A stretch of DNA of 62,000 bases from assembly GCA_009760855.2 (NCBI GenBank), contig WPIO01000040.1, positions 892,501-954,500 of the forward strand, given 5' to 3'. Positions within the stretch are counted from its first letter, which is position 1. Every line of letters starts with the position of its first letter. Position numbers and translations under genes: made by a program. Of the stretch, positions 12,347-23,340 are shown piece by piece. Below the pieces are notes generated by a model that saw only the letters and a list, made by a program, of their open reading frames with translations, did not search any database and was not told where the DNA came from. The DNA comes from Cristatella mucedo (Eukaryota; Bryozoa; Phylactolaemata; Cristatellidae).

Positions 12347-12350
12347 TATA
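9480..12350. other. Unassigned AT-rich region
   Basis: No gene could be supported. The open frames (9790-10032, 10407-10613, 11182-11472) have no recognised domain and no visible splice context. Visible structure includes a small hairpin-forming CTGCCCCCT/AGGGGGCAG pair at about 10703-10740 around a TATAAAA sequence, and TA microsatellites at 12205-12345. Confidence 0.6.
12205..12350. repeat. Compound (TA)n microsatellite
   Basis: Three TA runs (about 12206-12236, 12257-12276 and 12309-12350) separated by two similar spacers containing ATACATAAGAT and CTATTCTTACA. Confidence 0.9.
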
Positions 12351-12352
12351 TA

Positions 12353-12442
12353 CTAGCTGATTTAACAGCCTCTTTTGTATAGCGACAGAAGAGCCTTTAT
12401 GGCTATCACCGCCGCCTTACCTGGTGTATGCTATCACGGATC
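12353..12442 (-). mobile_element. SINE-B, internally deleted
   Basis: The 3' end (GAGGCTGTTAAATCAGCTAG on minus) and the box A end (near 12430) are present, but the box B segment between them is missing. Confidence 0.75.
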
Positions 12443-12960
12443 TTTGGGAGAAGCACGACAGCGTTGATGCCACATCACGATAACTTTCGGGATGAATGAA
12501 AGATAAAAGCTCAACTGCCAACTAGGAGCGAGAAACGAGACATGCGTACCGCTGCCTTCTAGACAAATACGGGATAATTCTAAATGACCTGTGCGAAGAT
12601 TTTTTATCGGCGAATATGTCATTTGCGAAGACGTGTGCAGCTCTGGGATTGGATCCTAATGCCTCACCCGAAGCTCGAGTGACTGTTTGTACAGGAGGTA
12701 GCCAACGGACAGAATCTTACGCAATAAGGAGAGGTGAGAAGAATTCTCATAAGCATCGGGGACAGATACGGTAGTAAGCGACGTGAAAGCGTTTTTCGCC
12801 GGTCAAGCAATACGTAATATAGCATAACGTTGATTTACTGTGACATCGCATAACAGACGTGCTTCAAGTGACAGCTGGAGACGTAAAGAGACTAACAGTA
12901 GGTTAGTTGGGAAAGTCTTCAGCGACATTCCACAGTTAGCTTCAAAGTCTTTCTTACGCG

Positions 12961-13198
12961 TCAATTTTCGAGATGGTTAATAGCACCTGTGAAAGGACGC
13001 AGAAGAGCAGAAGAATGCACCGGAAGCTGCTCGCAGTTTGAGCTGCGGGCAGCTTCCGATTCAGTTGCACTTACCGGTTGGCTCACGCAGATGTCGTAGT
13101 TGGTTCCGGCAAAATACCGCTCCTGAATCTTTGAAACACTCTCACTAGTCCAGTTAACTCCATTTAAACCTGTGTAGGATCCCCGGCTCCAGTCGAAA
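12961..13198 (-). CDS. Exon 11 (C-terminus) of MOXD1-like gene
   Basis: Acceptor TACATTTCAG precedes the exon. Entered in phase 2, it completes the Ser codon left by exon 10 and reads FDWSRGSYTGLNGVNWTSES, then VSKIQERYFAGTNYDIC. This is the family's C-terminal W...... Y....C segment. The frame stays open to a TGA at 12961-12963, which would end the protein after GAINHLEN. Two potential donors inside the exon (GTGAGC at 13086 and the better GTAAGT at 13074) leave open an alternative: the exon could stop at 13075 and splice to an exon I could not find. A strong hairpin (13021-13058) lies just past the second donor. No close AATAAA is seen; the nearest on this strand is about 800 bp downstream. 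Confidence 0.7.
13021..13058 (-). other. 16-bp stem hairpin in exon 11 / after the possible donor
   Basis: CGGAAGCTGCTCGCAG and CTGCGGGCAGCTTCCG pair at 15 of 16 positions around a loop of about 6 nt. It begins 16 nt downstream (gene sense) of the GTAAGT at 13074. Confidence 0.85.
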
Positions 13199-16100
13199 CT
13201 GAAATGTAAACTGCGAATTAACTGCTACCGACCGCAGCTTATCCGCAGCCAGCACAAAGCTAGACCACCGCCTTCACCTTTGCAAGCCTTTTTTTCCTGG
13301 GGGCAGCATTACTCGCATTAGTGGCTCAATATATTATGTCATGAGTTGTTGGAGCTTTTTCATACGGCGGCTCTTCGTAGTAAAATTATTGCATGTTAAT
13401 TCAACTATATGACTACTGCCAAAACATTATTCGCTTCTCCTGAATCACAGCCAATGCCGGCTGAGTCGTGATTTTTGGTTAGAAGGAAACAAGAGCCTAA
13501 ATCGCGCACGACAGCCTTAAAGCTATCGAGCGGTCAGTTGAGCTCAGCAGGCGTTTGAAGCAGCGTCCGAAGCCGTCCGGCGCCCAACCGGAAGCTCGGC
13601 GGTCCAGAGTCAGCACACCAGCGCGCCCCAGAGTCTAAGGACACTGGCTCGGAAGCCGCAGTACCGCATCGGGGAAATTCGGCTCTGGAAGTTGTCGACG
13701 GTGGTTTGCGATCTTCTTTTGCAAGCACCGACGCTTGCAACTTTGTCATTCAACACAGAGCTTGCACAAGTCTTGATGCAGCGCTCACCCAAAGTTCGAC
13801 TATTTGGTGGGAAAAAGCGGCACGGCATCGGAGTAAATCGCGAACCTTCTATTCCTATTGGGACGACATTCAGCGTTCTTTTCCAGCGCGCTCCGGCGGC
13901 CTCTCGGAGAAAAGCTGCGACTGCTAGAGCGCGCCCAGTGCGCAGCGTGCAGCTGAAGATGAGCTAGGCCATCAATCTGCAGCGCTTGTCCCTGCCTCAC
14001 CGACAGGGACACCTTCTCGCGTGGCACTGCCTTAGCGTAATCCCTTCAATACCGCCGCAGTCCTGCCGTTGAAGGAAAACTGACGCCGCCGACAGCGCAG
14101 CTGCTGCACTGAATCGCAGCGTGTACGCGCCCATGGCTGAAGCGAGCGATATCCTATTGCGAGCGATCGTCTGAGAATCGCGGCGAAGCTTTTGCCAGCG
14201 AACTGCTACTCATCGCCGGATCCGGAAATAAATCTAAGCAGTCATTTTCGCTTGGCTAGACTCAAAATCAGAAAACAGTCTCCAAGAATCGAGCCTGGGC
14301 TTAGGCGTAATCGCTATGGACCAGCTCTTATCCAACGAATCTATACTTGTGCAAGAGGTATTGCAAGGTGCGACAATAGCATTCGAGCAGCCTATAGCAG
14401 ATTTTGGTCTCACTGGTCTTGAGAGTACCCTGCAGGCAGAGGTACTGTACGCCTAAGGCATAAGATAGAAATATCTAAGGAAACGTCACGGCTAACAAGC
14501 ACTTTGCTGGGAATGCAGCCAAAACTGGCTTGGAAGCCGGACATTTTCGTGTGCTCAGGGTAGTAGCAACAGGATTGAGCTTCCCACAGGTAATAAAGAA
14601 CACTGCAAGGTGGGCGAAAAGGTGAGCGACGTCGCACAGGTGCTGACCGTGGCTGAAACTACCCGAGTGGCGGGCATCACAACGTGCATGCAAATTCTTA
14701 TAGTGCGGTTCAATCGACTTAGTAGCTTGGCGATTGTAGTATCGGCATTTTACGCCCATCAATATCCATCAGCCTCGTGCTACAACGACCATGCTATGGG
14801 TGTCGAAATTTTTGTGCAGTTGAGGTAAATTGTTTGGACTTCTTGCGCCGATCAGCAATTACGTAACTTTTCACTGCCTATTCAAACTCGACTCTGCAAA
14901 TGAGAATTGGCCAAGCTGTCGTGCGACAGCTCAGGAAAGTCTGCGTATTGTGTTGAGTGTAGCAATATCATTCTAGATATAAATCCGTTGAGGTATCTAT
15001 TGAGGTGAGCCAAAGCTAGAGGCACTCGGCCAATGTTTTCAGCCAACTGATGCGCCAACGACATTTAAGTCTGAAAAGCCGAGGACTCTGCTGACGCGTC
15101 GCTCACCTAGCTCGTTGCTATGGACTCTTTGCTCGCCTAGCTCGTTGCTGTGGAGTCTGTTGGGACTGAAGAACGCTCCGATGCTTCAGACGATTTCGCT
15201 GGTCAATTTGCTATCCCGAATCAGAGCTCGACCGGCACAATTCTCCATGACTTTCCCTATGAATACTCTAGCGAAGAAAAGAAGCCCCAGAACGCCCTAG
15301 ACTCCCTCCCTCATTCTCTAGCTAGGTACAAACGAACTTTTGAAGTTAGTAGAGCGATTACCAAGTCCTCGGTGACGAGAACCTGGAAGTGTTTCTCAGA
15401 CAACCCACATAAGCATGCATTAATATGGATCGCATTACGAACCTAGCCAAAAGTAAATTGGAGCGGTAAGCAATCACTTTTAGTCCAAGTATAGCTGCCT
15501 AAGTCCAAAGCTGAATGTATGTATGTATGTATGCACGCACGAATGCATTTTGGAATTCATTTGCATTCGAATGGAATTTATTTGTATAGTGCCTTAAGAG
15601 AACCCAATCTCTATTCAGGCGCTTCACATATGCCACGGGGCTCGATCCCACGACCTAGGCCAGATCTTGGTCGGGGCGAGCACCTTAATCACTGGGTCAA
15701 ACCAGCTCGACAGTATGCCCAGTTTTATATGCATACAATCTGTATATATATATATATATATATATTATTTATATATTTATATATAAATATTCATATAAGG
15801 TTTTTCTTGAGTTACGTAAAAACTCCAACATGTCCACCTTGCTTAGTGTCGCCCGCGTTGCCGCCTCAGAAGAAAATGGTTGGGCATACTCTTTCGAGGC
15901 CTAAAGCTCGGACTGCAACTGCAACGGCTGCGTAGTGAACAATGACCGCGAAATGAGCTTCTTAATTTCCTCTAGGCTATCCATTCAGTTTTCAAGATTG
16001 CAGCTGCATAACCTCGAGTTTAGTCGCCCGCCAGTAATAAAATAAGCAAAATAAAAGTTGAAAAAAAAATAAATCATTTCCCACCTGCTGTGACAAAAAC

Positions 16101-16223
16101 TCCACACCCGCGGCTGCTGTTAACAAGAGCCAACTGAAAATCGGTGCTTACGTCAGTGCAGCCAGCAGCTGGCCAATTATTTTTGGTGGCGAGTCGCAAT
16201 TGCATGTTATCACAGATACTTAC
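13199..16223 (-). other. Intron 10 of MOXD1-like gene
   Basis: Contains a relatively GC-rich stretch at about 13530-14430 with short overlapping frames on both strands, a 98-residue plus-strand frame at 15150-15446 with no recognised domain, and a SINE-A in minus orientation. I support no separate gene here. Confidence 0.6.
15568..15712 (-). mobile_element. SINE-A copy
   Basis: Minus-oriented tRNA-derived SINE: box A-like block AGTGATTAAGGTGCTCGCC near 15685, box B-like GGTCGTGGGATCGAGCC near 15645, then GAAGCGCCTGAATAGAGATT and the CACTATACAAATAAATT end. Followed by a TA microsatellite at about 15741-15765. Confidence 0.85.
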
Positions 16224-16366
16224 GATGTAAAGTTTACATTCAGTGCAGCGTAAAGCGGGTCCATAGGTGAAATGAAAGCTGGAGCCGTCTGGCAGAGCTT
16301 GATGTTCGTGCGAGGATAATAGAAGAGAAACGAGAGGCACATCTCTTGCATCGTACTTAGCCCGCC
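16224..16366 (-). CDS. Exon 10 of MOXD1-like gene (CuM Met ligand)
   Basis: Acceptor GTCGCTGTAG, donor GTAAGT. The 143-bp exon enters in phase 0 and leaves in phase 2. It reads GGLSTMQEMCLSFLFYYPRT and then NIKLCQTAP. EMC supplies the methionine that ligates the catalytic (CuM) copper in this family. The GG..T..EMC and YYPR blocks are diagnostic for DBH/MOXD1 proteins, and the Cys residues of EMC and KLC are conserved disulfide positions. Confidence 0.93.
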
Positions 16367-17172
16367 CTACAGCGACGAGCACATCTTCTGCGTGATTCTC
16401 AGATTAACCTATAGCGAGCTCGTATTTTGCATCATTCCCAGCAGCCCGCCTGAATAGAAGCCCCAGAATTCGGAAGTCAGAGCCTCCTAAAGGTTTTTCG
16501 GAGATATTATAATTATATTATTCATAATATTATTTTATATTATTCTCGTACATAGTATATATTATTGCTATTATTTGATATCATTATTTCATATTTGAAG
16601 AGAATAATAAAAAGTCTCGTTCACATGCCCGCTAAAGATAAAACGCGAAAGCACATAGGATGCATGAACGGCCGTACGCAGAATTCAAACAGAAGGTGAA
16701 GATGAATTGTGGAAGCGTGAAGGAGGAAAAAAATAATAGCGCCTTTACTAACAGCTGCATGCAGCTAGAATGTTGCCACTGCAAAAAATCTTGAGTTAGT
16801 CGCTCTGACGAAATTCCAGCTTATACAACAAGATACGTCACATCAGGATGTCCAATGTACGCGAAAAGTTGACCAGGCGTCATATCACTGCCCGCAGTTG
16901 CAAAGGCGATCGGGAAATTTAAAATGAATCACAGAGACCAAGAAATTGAAAGGAATGAAATTTGCTTTTATCCCCACGTGCTGAAATTGCTATGGAAACA
17001 TGAAACGGAAAGTAGGCCCTGCTCCGGTCTCAGAACCAGTCTGGTTGCATTGCTTTTACCCGCTAGAATTAAAGATTGTCAGAAGAGAGCTCTCTTATTT
17101 TTCTCTTTAAATCTTTCCTAGCATAGACTAGTTGCCAATGAAAATGCAACCATAGGTAACAATGAACCTTAC

Positions 17173-17232
17173 CAATGTCACCACGTTTCTGCTGGAAGAA
17201 CTCATTGTGCAGATGGTTTGAAGTATATCGCC
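17173..17232 (-). CDS. Exon 9 of MOXD1-like gene
   Basis: A 60-bp microexon with acceptor GTGCTGTAG and donor GTAAGG, phase 0 at both ends, reading GDILQTICTMSSSSRNVVTL. It matches the family pattern PGD.L...C.....R...T.GG. The preceding Pro comes from exon 8 and the GG from exon 10. It is too short to stand out as an open frame and is supported by position and phase. Confidence 0.9.
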
Positions 17233-17319
17233 CTACAGCACAGAATTTCTGCCCGTGCACAAACCCAAATAACATTTAAAGCACTCAGCTTTTTTTATAA
17301 TAAAGCAAAGATCACTCAC

Positions 17320-17508
17320 CGGAAGTACGAGCGTGTCGTTCACAAGATCTCTAACTTCCTGGTAGGCAAAGTCGTAATAGGGATCCGAGGCTACTACTGG
17401 AAGTTGTTCCTGCTGAGACGGCCGGAAGTGACGCAAAGTTATGGCGCGACCCAGAAGGTGAGAGTGCAAACCCACTGCAAAGACTCTGATGCCACCATTG
17501 GGTAGATT
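17320..17508 (-). CDS. Exon 8 of MOXD1-like gene (CuM His-x-His)
   Basis: Acceptor TTTTTACAG, donor GTGAGT, 189 bp, phase 0 to 0. It contains GGIRVFAVGLHSHLLGRAIT, whose HSH is the His-x-His pair binding CuM. RHFR and DPYYDFAYQEVRDL follow, as in the C-terminal monooxygenase domain. The exon ends LVLP, continued by GD in exon 9. Confidence 0.94.
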
Positions 17509-17519
17509 CTGTAAAAATG

Positions 17520-18950
17520 AAGGTTTAATGTATAATAGCTTTCGAAGTTACTTGAGGCATACAACATGCCCGAAATGTGTTATACTAAAACGGGTTTAAA
17601 ATTTGCATTGTTAGTTCATGAATACATTGCGAGACAAAAATAAAAACAGCACATTTGTACGCACAAATAACTACTATAAATAAAACCAAATCTAAATATC
17701 TTGAAGCAATATAACTAATCCAATACCTTGCATGTGTACTGGTAGATCTCCAATCATCCGTATGAACCCCCAGAGCGGGAAGAAAGCTCACTTAGACGTG
17801 TGGTAAATACTTCATATGCTAATTCAAATTATCAATAAAGTAACGGTCTTTTGGCGAACTTGTTGGTTTATATTCTTCATCAAATAGTAAAAATGTATGC
17901 TTAGATCATTCGCCTAATATTGGAAAAAATTTTGAAGGACAGTTTTTGTACTATTTAGAAAAATAGATTTGCTGTAACTCACTAGCTAGTACGCTATCTC
18001 AATAATTAACCAATGGGCAAAGGCTTCTTGGCAACGAGGCGACGCTTCTTATATCTGAATAATTTGCCTTAGCCACAAATAAAGAGCTAGGCCGCTTGTC
18101 CACTATATCAGACTTACTCTCCAAGCTTCACGCTTTCTCTCCGCTCCTCCGGCAATTCTTTGAGGATAGCATTTGTTTTGCATGTACACGTGCATTTCCT
18201 GCATTTCCTGCCGCTCGCGAACTCCGGAAAGGACGAGTCTTATTGCGCCACACTTCCTATTCAGGAGTCCTCGGTCAATCGCAGCCTTGATCGAGCCTTT
18301 ATTGTGCTTTTATCCATCCAATGACCTTCGTTGCCGGTGCTTATTTGCGCTTTTTCCACTTTGATATAATTAAAAGATTGTTTGGGTGCTGAATTGTCGG
18401 CTAGCTTTGAAGGCCTAGCTTTTCATTGCAGTACGTCTCCTCACAAAGATAGTTTCAGACTAATCAGCTTAATGTTTGTTATTTGGAAACTTGCGATGCT
18501 ACCTCGATCAACATGTTAAGCTGTGCTGTATAAAGCAACCTCTTACCAGAGAAACGTTTCCGGTTTCACGTCATACTACGAGGTAAGACCCTTTTTACAC
18601 CCGTATCCAGCTTAACCAACATTATTTTGCTGCTTTGTCGTTTTCGTTTACATAGCAGCCCCATTTGTTTTATGCAAAAGGACTTTAACAGCAATTGCTA
18701 TTTATTGCCGTTGGCATGGCTTGAAACCACTACCTGGGTCTAAATGTATATGCACCGTACCCCTAAGTTGAAACCCAGAGGTGCAAAAATAGCACCAACA
18801 TATTATTAACGGCTCTCCCTAAGATAATTACATCTCATACTAGCTTTATGCATAGGCCAGAGATGAAGGATGTAAATTGTTTAAATCCTAAAATGAAATT
18901 TCTTAGGACACATAAGCACATAAAGAACAATGTACAGATCAATAGAAATG
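17520..18950. other. Part of intron 7, no elements recognised
   Basis: AT-rich intronic sequence. The frames at 17585-17791, 18096-18290 and 18173-18364 show no domain. Confidence 0.6.
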
Positions 18951-18954
18951 AATT

Positions 18955-19285
18955 TAATAAAGGACCAATCAAACGGTGTGAGGAGAACGATGAGAAAAGA
19001 TTTTCTTTGGATTTCTATTAAACGTCGCTAAGTCTCGGGGTATCATAAGGTCAGTCAGGAGTGAGTTCAAGGCTTTGTGAGTGCTTGAAAGAAATTCACG
19101 GTATCCAAAGGAATTAAGGTTGCCGATTGGTACAGTTGAACGACTTCGAGGAAACCGGGTGGTGAAAAACCTAGAATTATTTGAAAATCGTGCGGATTGG
19201 TAGGCCACTGCAAAATAACGACAGTACCTAAATTTTGGTTCCGAATCTTGAAGTGAATACGCTGTTTCATATGCAACCGACGAAG
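18955..19285 (-). mobile_element. LINE RT C-terminal fragment
   Basis: The minus frame at 18969-19208 reads PIGNLNSFGYREFLSSTHKA and NSLLTDLM, a decayed form of the NLKSFGDRAFSSYAPKAWNS LINE-B tail. Confidence 0.65.
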
Positions 19286-19384
19286 ATTGGTGAGTATCAG
19301 TGGAAAATATTATAATATTATATAATTATATAATATTATATTATATTATATAATATATTAAAATATTAGTGGAAAAACGCGAAA

Positions 19385-19528
19385 GGAGCTGGTCTGGTCT
19401 AGTGGTCAAGGTGCTCGCCCGGATCCCGAGCTCTGTCCAAGGTCGTGGGCTCGAGCCCCCCCCCCCGTGGCATACGTGAAGCACCTGAATACAGATCATT
19501 TTATATTATAGCACTATATAAATTAAAT
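19385..19528 (+). mobile_element. SINE-A copy
   Basis: Box A-like TGGTCTAGTGGTCAAGGTGC, box B-like GGTCGTGGGCTCGAGCC followed by a C11 run, then GTGAAGCACCTGAATACAGA and a degenerate TATA-rich end. It lies in intron 7, opposite to the host gene. Confidence 0.88.
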
Positions 19529-19729
19529 ATATATATATATATATATATTCAAGATTAATTAATAAATGAACATCTGACCTGTGATTGCTTTCAAATGCTT
19601 AAAAAGAAGCTTTGCTAGCGTTGTCTTAGAGGAATCTCAATTTCTGCAGCTAGCTGGAATTGCTGAAATTGTGGAGGTGTCTGCGAAATTGATTTCACCT
19701 CTTAAAACAAAAATTCAGATGACCTTTAC

Positions 19730-19893
19730 CTCAGAACTCAGGCAGCTGTTCGTACAATATCCACCCACATTCATTGAGACCGTATTTGGAGGGACGAGTA
19801 TTCCCTGAACGATGCCGCTTTGAATAATTCCAGCATCATTGGCCCTAAGCCGATTGGTCACCTTGAAACGTATGTACGATGCGTCTGTACGAC
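19730..19893 (-). CDS. Exon 7 of MOXD1-like gene
   Basis: Acceptor TCTGCTGCAG, donor GTAAAG, 164 bp, phase 1 in and 0 out. It reads RTDASYIRFKVTNRLRANDA and then GIIQSGIVQGILVPP..GGYCTNSCLSSE. The (R/K)..DAG....G and C...C blocks match the junction between the two copper monooxygenase domains. Confidence 0.93.
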
Positions 19894-20039
19894 CTGCAGC
19901 AGAATCAAATGAAGTTTGAGTTGCATTGTCATTATAATTTTGATCAAATTCAGAATTAAACGACAAAAAGCGAGAACAGTCTGTCGCCATTCGTGAGCTG
20001 TTTAGCAGCAAAGAGGTTTCGCAGGCGATGATTTGAATC

Positions 20040-23000
20040 TAGATACACAATCCTCCTAATATCAGCTGTAGACAGTTCGTCTGGGTAAACGGTTGCATTT
20101 ATGTATCGGCAGCTAAAAGCAAAGTGGCGATCAACTTCCCTGGCGGAGTTTAATCAAGTATCGCCTGGCTCAGGATTCGAAGATCCATGGTGAATTGGAA
20201 ATATAAAAATGCATCGACAATATAGTGCATCCTATTGTATAACAATATCGATTGACAATACGTTCCGAAAAATACTTAACATAGAAACTCGAAAAACATT
20301 CGAGGAACTAAAAGGCTATTCTCTAAACTTGAACATTAATAATACTTTCTAATATTTGAATTGTATTGGCTGATAGCAAAAATACGATTCTCTTAGCGAC
20401 TTCATATCCTAAACATATTTGCAATATGCATTCACACGCTGGTGCACATATATAATACGTGAAGTTTGTGCTTGGAATGCATACAATGAGCTATACGGAC
20501 CAAAACCTTAATTACATTTAAGAGAGATGGATTTAGTGAGCTTAAGGAGCTTCTCGGCACCGCATAATAAGTCACTTGGACCACATTACTAGCTATTTTA
20601 TGAAAGTGCTATAATCGCTCCTGCAAAGGCCAAAACCACAGGGATCGTAACAGGGCTAAGCTTAGCATACAGGTGACAAAAATGGCCGAGCAGGCGGTCT
20701 CAAAGCGAGGCTATCGAGTCAATGGTTTTGCCTCGAAGTCCGCTGACGGGAGCTGGTCTCTGCAGCGGTAAAGAGCATTTATACCTAAGTTAAAAAACCC
20801 TTGGTTGTTTGCGTAGAACACTCTTTTATCAATTTTCATAGAAATAAACTCACATTCAGTATCACCCTAAGGGTTATTAACTCAGGCCAAGTACTAAAAT
20901 GCATCAGACAGTTCAAAGCAAAACGTAGTGCCAACCAGGTATCTCACTGAGCTGGCCTTTTACTTATATCTAAGTATAGATTTGTACACTTCCGACTCAA
21001 TTTCTAATTAAATACAGAAACATTAAAATAATCGATAACATTTCATTTTCTTGAACCATGTCAAGTTCTTCTACTTTTACAACTTCCTTAATTTGCATTT
21101 AATTTGCATTAATTTGAAGCATTTTCCTTAGGGGAATCGTAGAAGAAACTAATATAATCATCTACAGCAGGTGTTGGCATGCGGCTTTATCTCTTCATTG
21201 GGCTCGGATTTAAATTATTACATAGGTGTTTCATCTGTCTTGCTCGTAGATTTCTTATTTATTACATTGTCTTCACTTTCACCCTACAGATGGCAGTCGG
21301 AGCAATCAATTGAACTTGCGTGCAACTACTAAAACCTTGGCTTTTAAAACGTTTATGTCGCCAGCAATTTTCTTGGCTGCTGACACACATGCACCTTTAG
21401 CTTATGATCTTTGCCAGCAGGTAGTTGAAAGTATCTAAAAATCAAATATCGAATATAAATCGGTGCACACATTTGAAAAGAGGAGAACACCTCCTTCCAC
21501 TTTTGCATGTGCAACTGTAATAGCTACTTTTAATGTTCCTCCTGCGATCGTATCCTTCTGTCTAGTCTTATTTGTCCCATAATCAGTGAGGCTATCTTTC
21601 TTTGAGGCTTCATTTCAGGGCGCACTAAGCAGGTCTTTTGGCTCAGCCTAAATCCATTGGAAAAATTTCACCTTGTAGTAAGTCGTTGCAGAAAGTTTAA
21701 TTCATTTGAATCTAAAATGCTCAGATTCAGCAAATATAGTATGTTTATAATCATGAAACTTCAAAGAAAATTTAAGCGAAATCTTCAAAAGAAATTAATC
21801 CTGTGCGCGGCAAGCAGTCCGAACCATAGTGGCGAAGAATGGTGCTAACATGTGTATTATCGCTAACACAATTAACATTGTCTGTGCCGTTCTTCATGGA
21901 CAAGGTAACGGTGGAGGCAGTCAAAGCATTGCCCGTGCAGTTCCTCATGGACAAGGTGGAGGCAGTCAAATATCACGTGACCTCGATGCAACCATCATCA
22001 GCAGAGCGACAATGTACTGGTAGAGCAGCTGGTTCAGCAGAGCCGCAGTCCATATCCCTATCAGCAGCTTTCATGGTAGCAGGCTCTAAGCAAATTGCAA
22101 GATTCACGTGCTCTACAGTGAAGCTAACTTCTGCTGGAGGAACGAACATCTCGTCACTCCCCTATTCGGTCAAGGCTACTTATGGTCAAGGTCAAGGAAA
22201 GGCCAAGGAACGGCCGGTAAGTAACAGACACCAACATGCCGCTGGAAGTCATTTAGGTGCCAGCTTTTTTTGAAATCGTAGGTTCTGATTTACAAAAGTA
22301 GAGAAATGGGTATATGGATTTCACCCAAATAAGTATTAAGCATCAGACGCCTGGACGTGTGTGCTAAAATGCTCGCATTGCTCTAATAGAAAATTTGTAA
22401 ATAAACCGGAATAAGTTCCCTGCCGATGCTGTCATTGGCCTGAGGATTCGTAGCAGTATCAGTATTAGTATAGGAATACGTCTGGTCAGTCCGCTCTGGT
22501 TTTGATTTAGATGCACAAATAGATTTCCACAGTACTCAGTGCTGGTGAATTTGAAGCTCTACTCAGCGCTGGTGAATTTGAAGCTCATATAAGAATCCAC
22601 AAGACTCATCTATGGCACTTTACAGCAACGGCCGCCACTTGATCATCTTAAAGTAAGCGTCGATTCTTGATTCTCGTGAGCTCGGTAGAATGCTGCCGTG
22701 AAATTTGATCAATTTTTGATAATACCTAATCGGGAGTTTATATAAATTGCTGCTATTTACGGTTCTTTCTCATTATTAATTTTACCTGAGTAAACTAAAA
22801 CCTCAGCAATGTGATCAGCACTCACCTTAGTTTAGCCAAAATGTAAGGATAAGAAACGCAATATATTCGCGACGAATATTGATTATCACAAGCAATACGA
22901 CTAGAAGAAAGCATTCTCTTGTATAAAATTTAGGTGATAATTGCAGAAATCACAAAGCCGATGAATTTTACACTAAAATAAGCAGCCAGGAGTAAATAGC

Positions 23001-23099
23001 AACTGCTCGCTGTATGCAATCCCAAATCTTTGGTGAATCTGTGTTTGGATTTATATGAAATGTGTGGACACTCTGATTGCTCTATCGATACAGCTTTTA

Positions 23100-23137
<38 letters not shown>

Positions 23138-23340
23138 CCAAGAGCAGAAACGATCGATTTATAGACTATCGATTTCGATATCGATTTATCGCTTGTGTAT
23201 AGGATTCCATGTTTTATAATGTTAGAGTATTCAGATACAAATCGGAAAATACAAGTTAGGCAAAGCAAAGAAGAACAAGCGAGCAGCCTAAACGCATGTC
23301 TTGTAGTGAATAAAGTGAATAAATAAATTTACCAGCCTAT
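20040..23340. other. Part of intron 6, AT-rich
   Basis: No mobile element recognised over most of this stretch. Small structures are a 51-bp tandem duplication at about 21888-21972, a 28-bp duplication at about 22538-22586 and a TA microsatellite at 23104-23135. The 144-residue plus frame at 21839-22273 spans the 51-bp duplication and has no recognised domain. Confidence 0.6.
21888..21975 (+). repeat. 51-bp tandem duplication
   Basis: TTCTTCATGGACAAGGTA and TTCCTCATGGACAAGGTG start units 51 bp apart, both followed by GGAGGCAGTCAA. It is in frame (17 codons) with the unassigned 144-residue frame. Confidence 0.8.

Noticed and set aside
16085-16133. 49-bp exon after exon 10
   Set aside because: Phase fits, but exon 10 joins directly and in phase to the convincing C-terminal exon at 13198, and the mini-exon peptide does not resemble the family.
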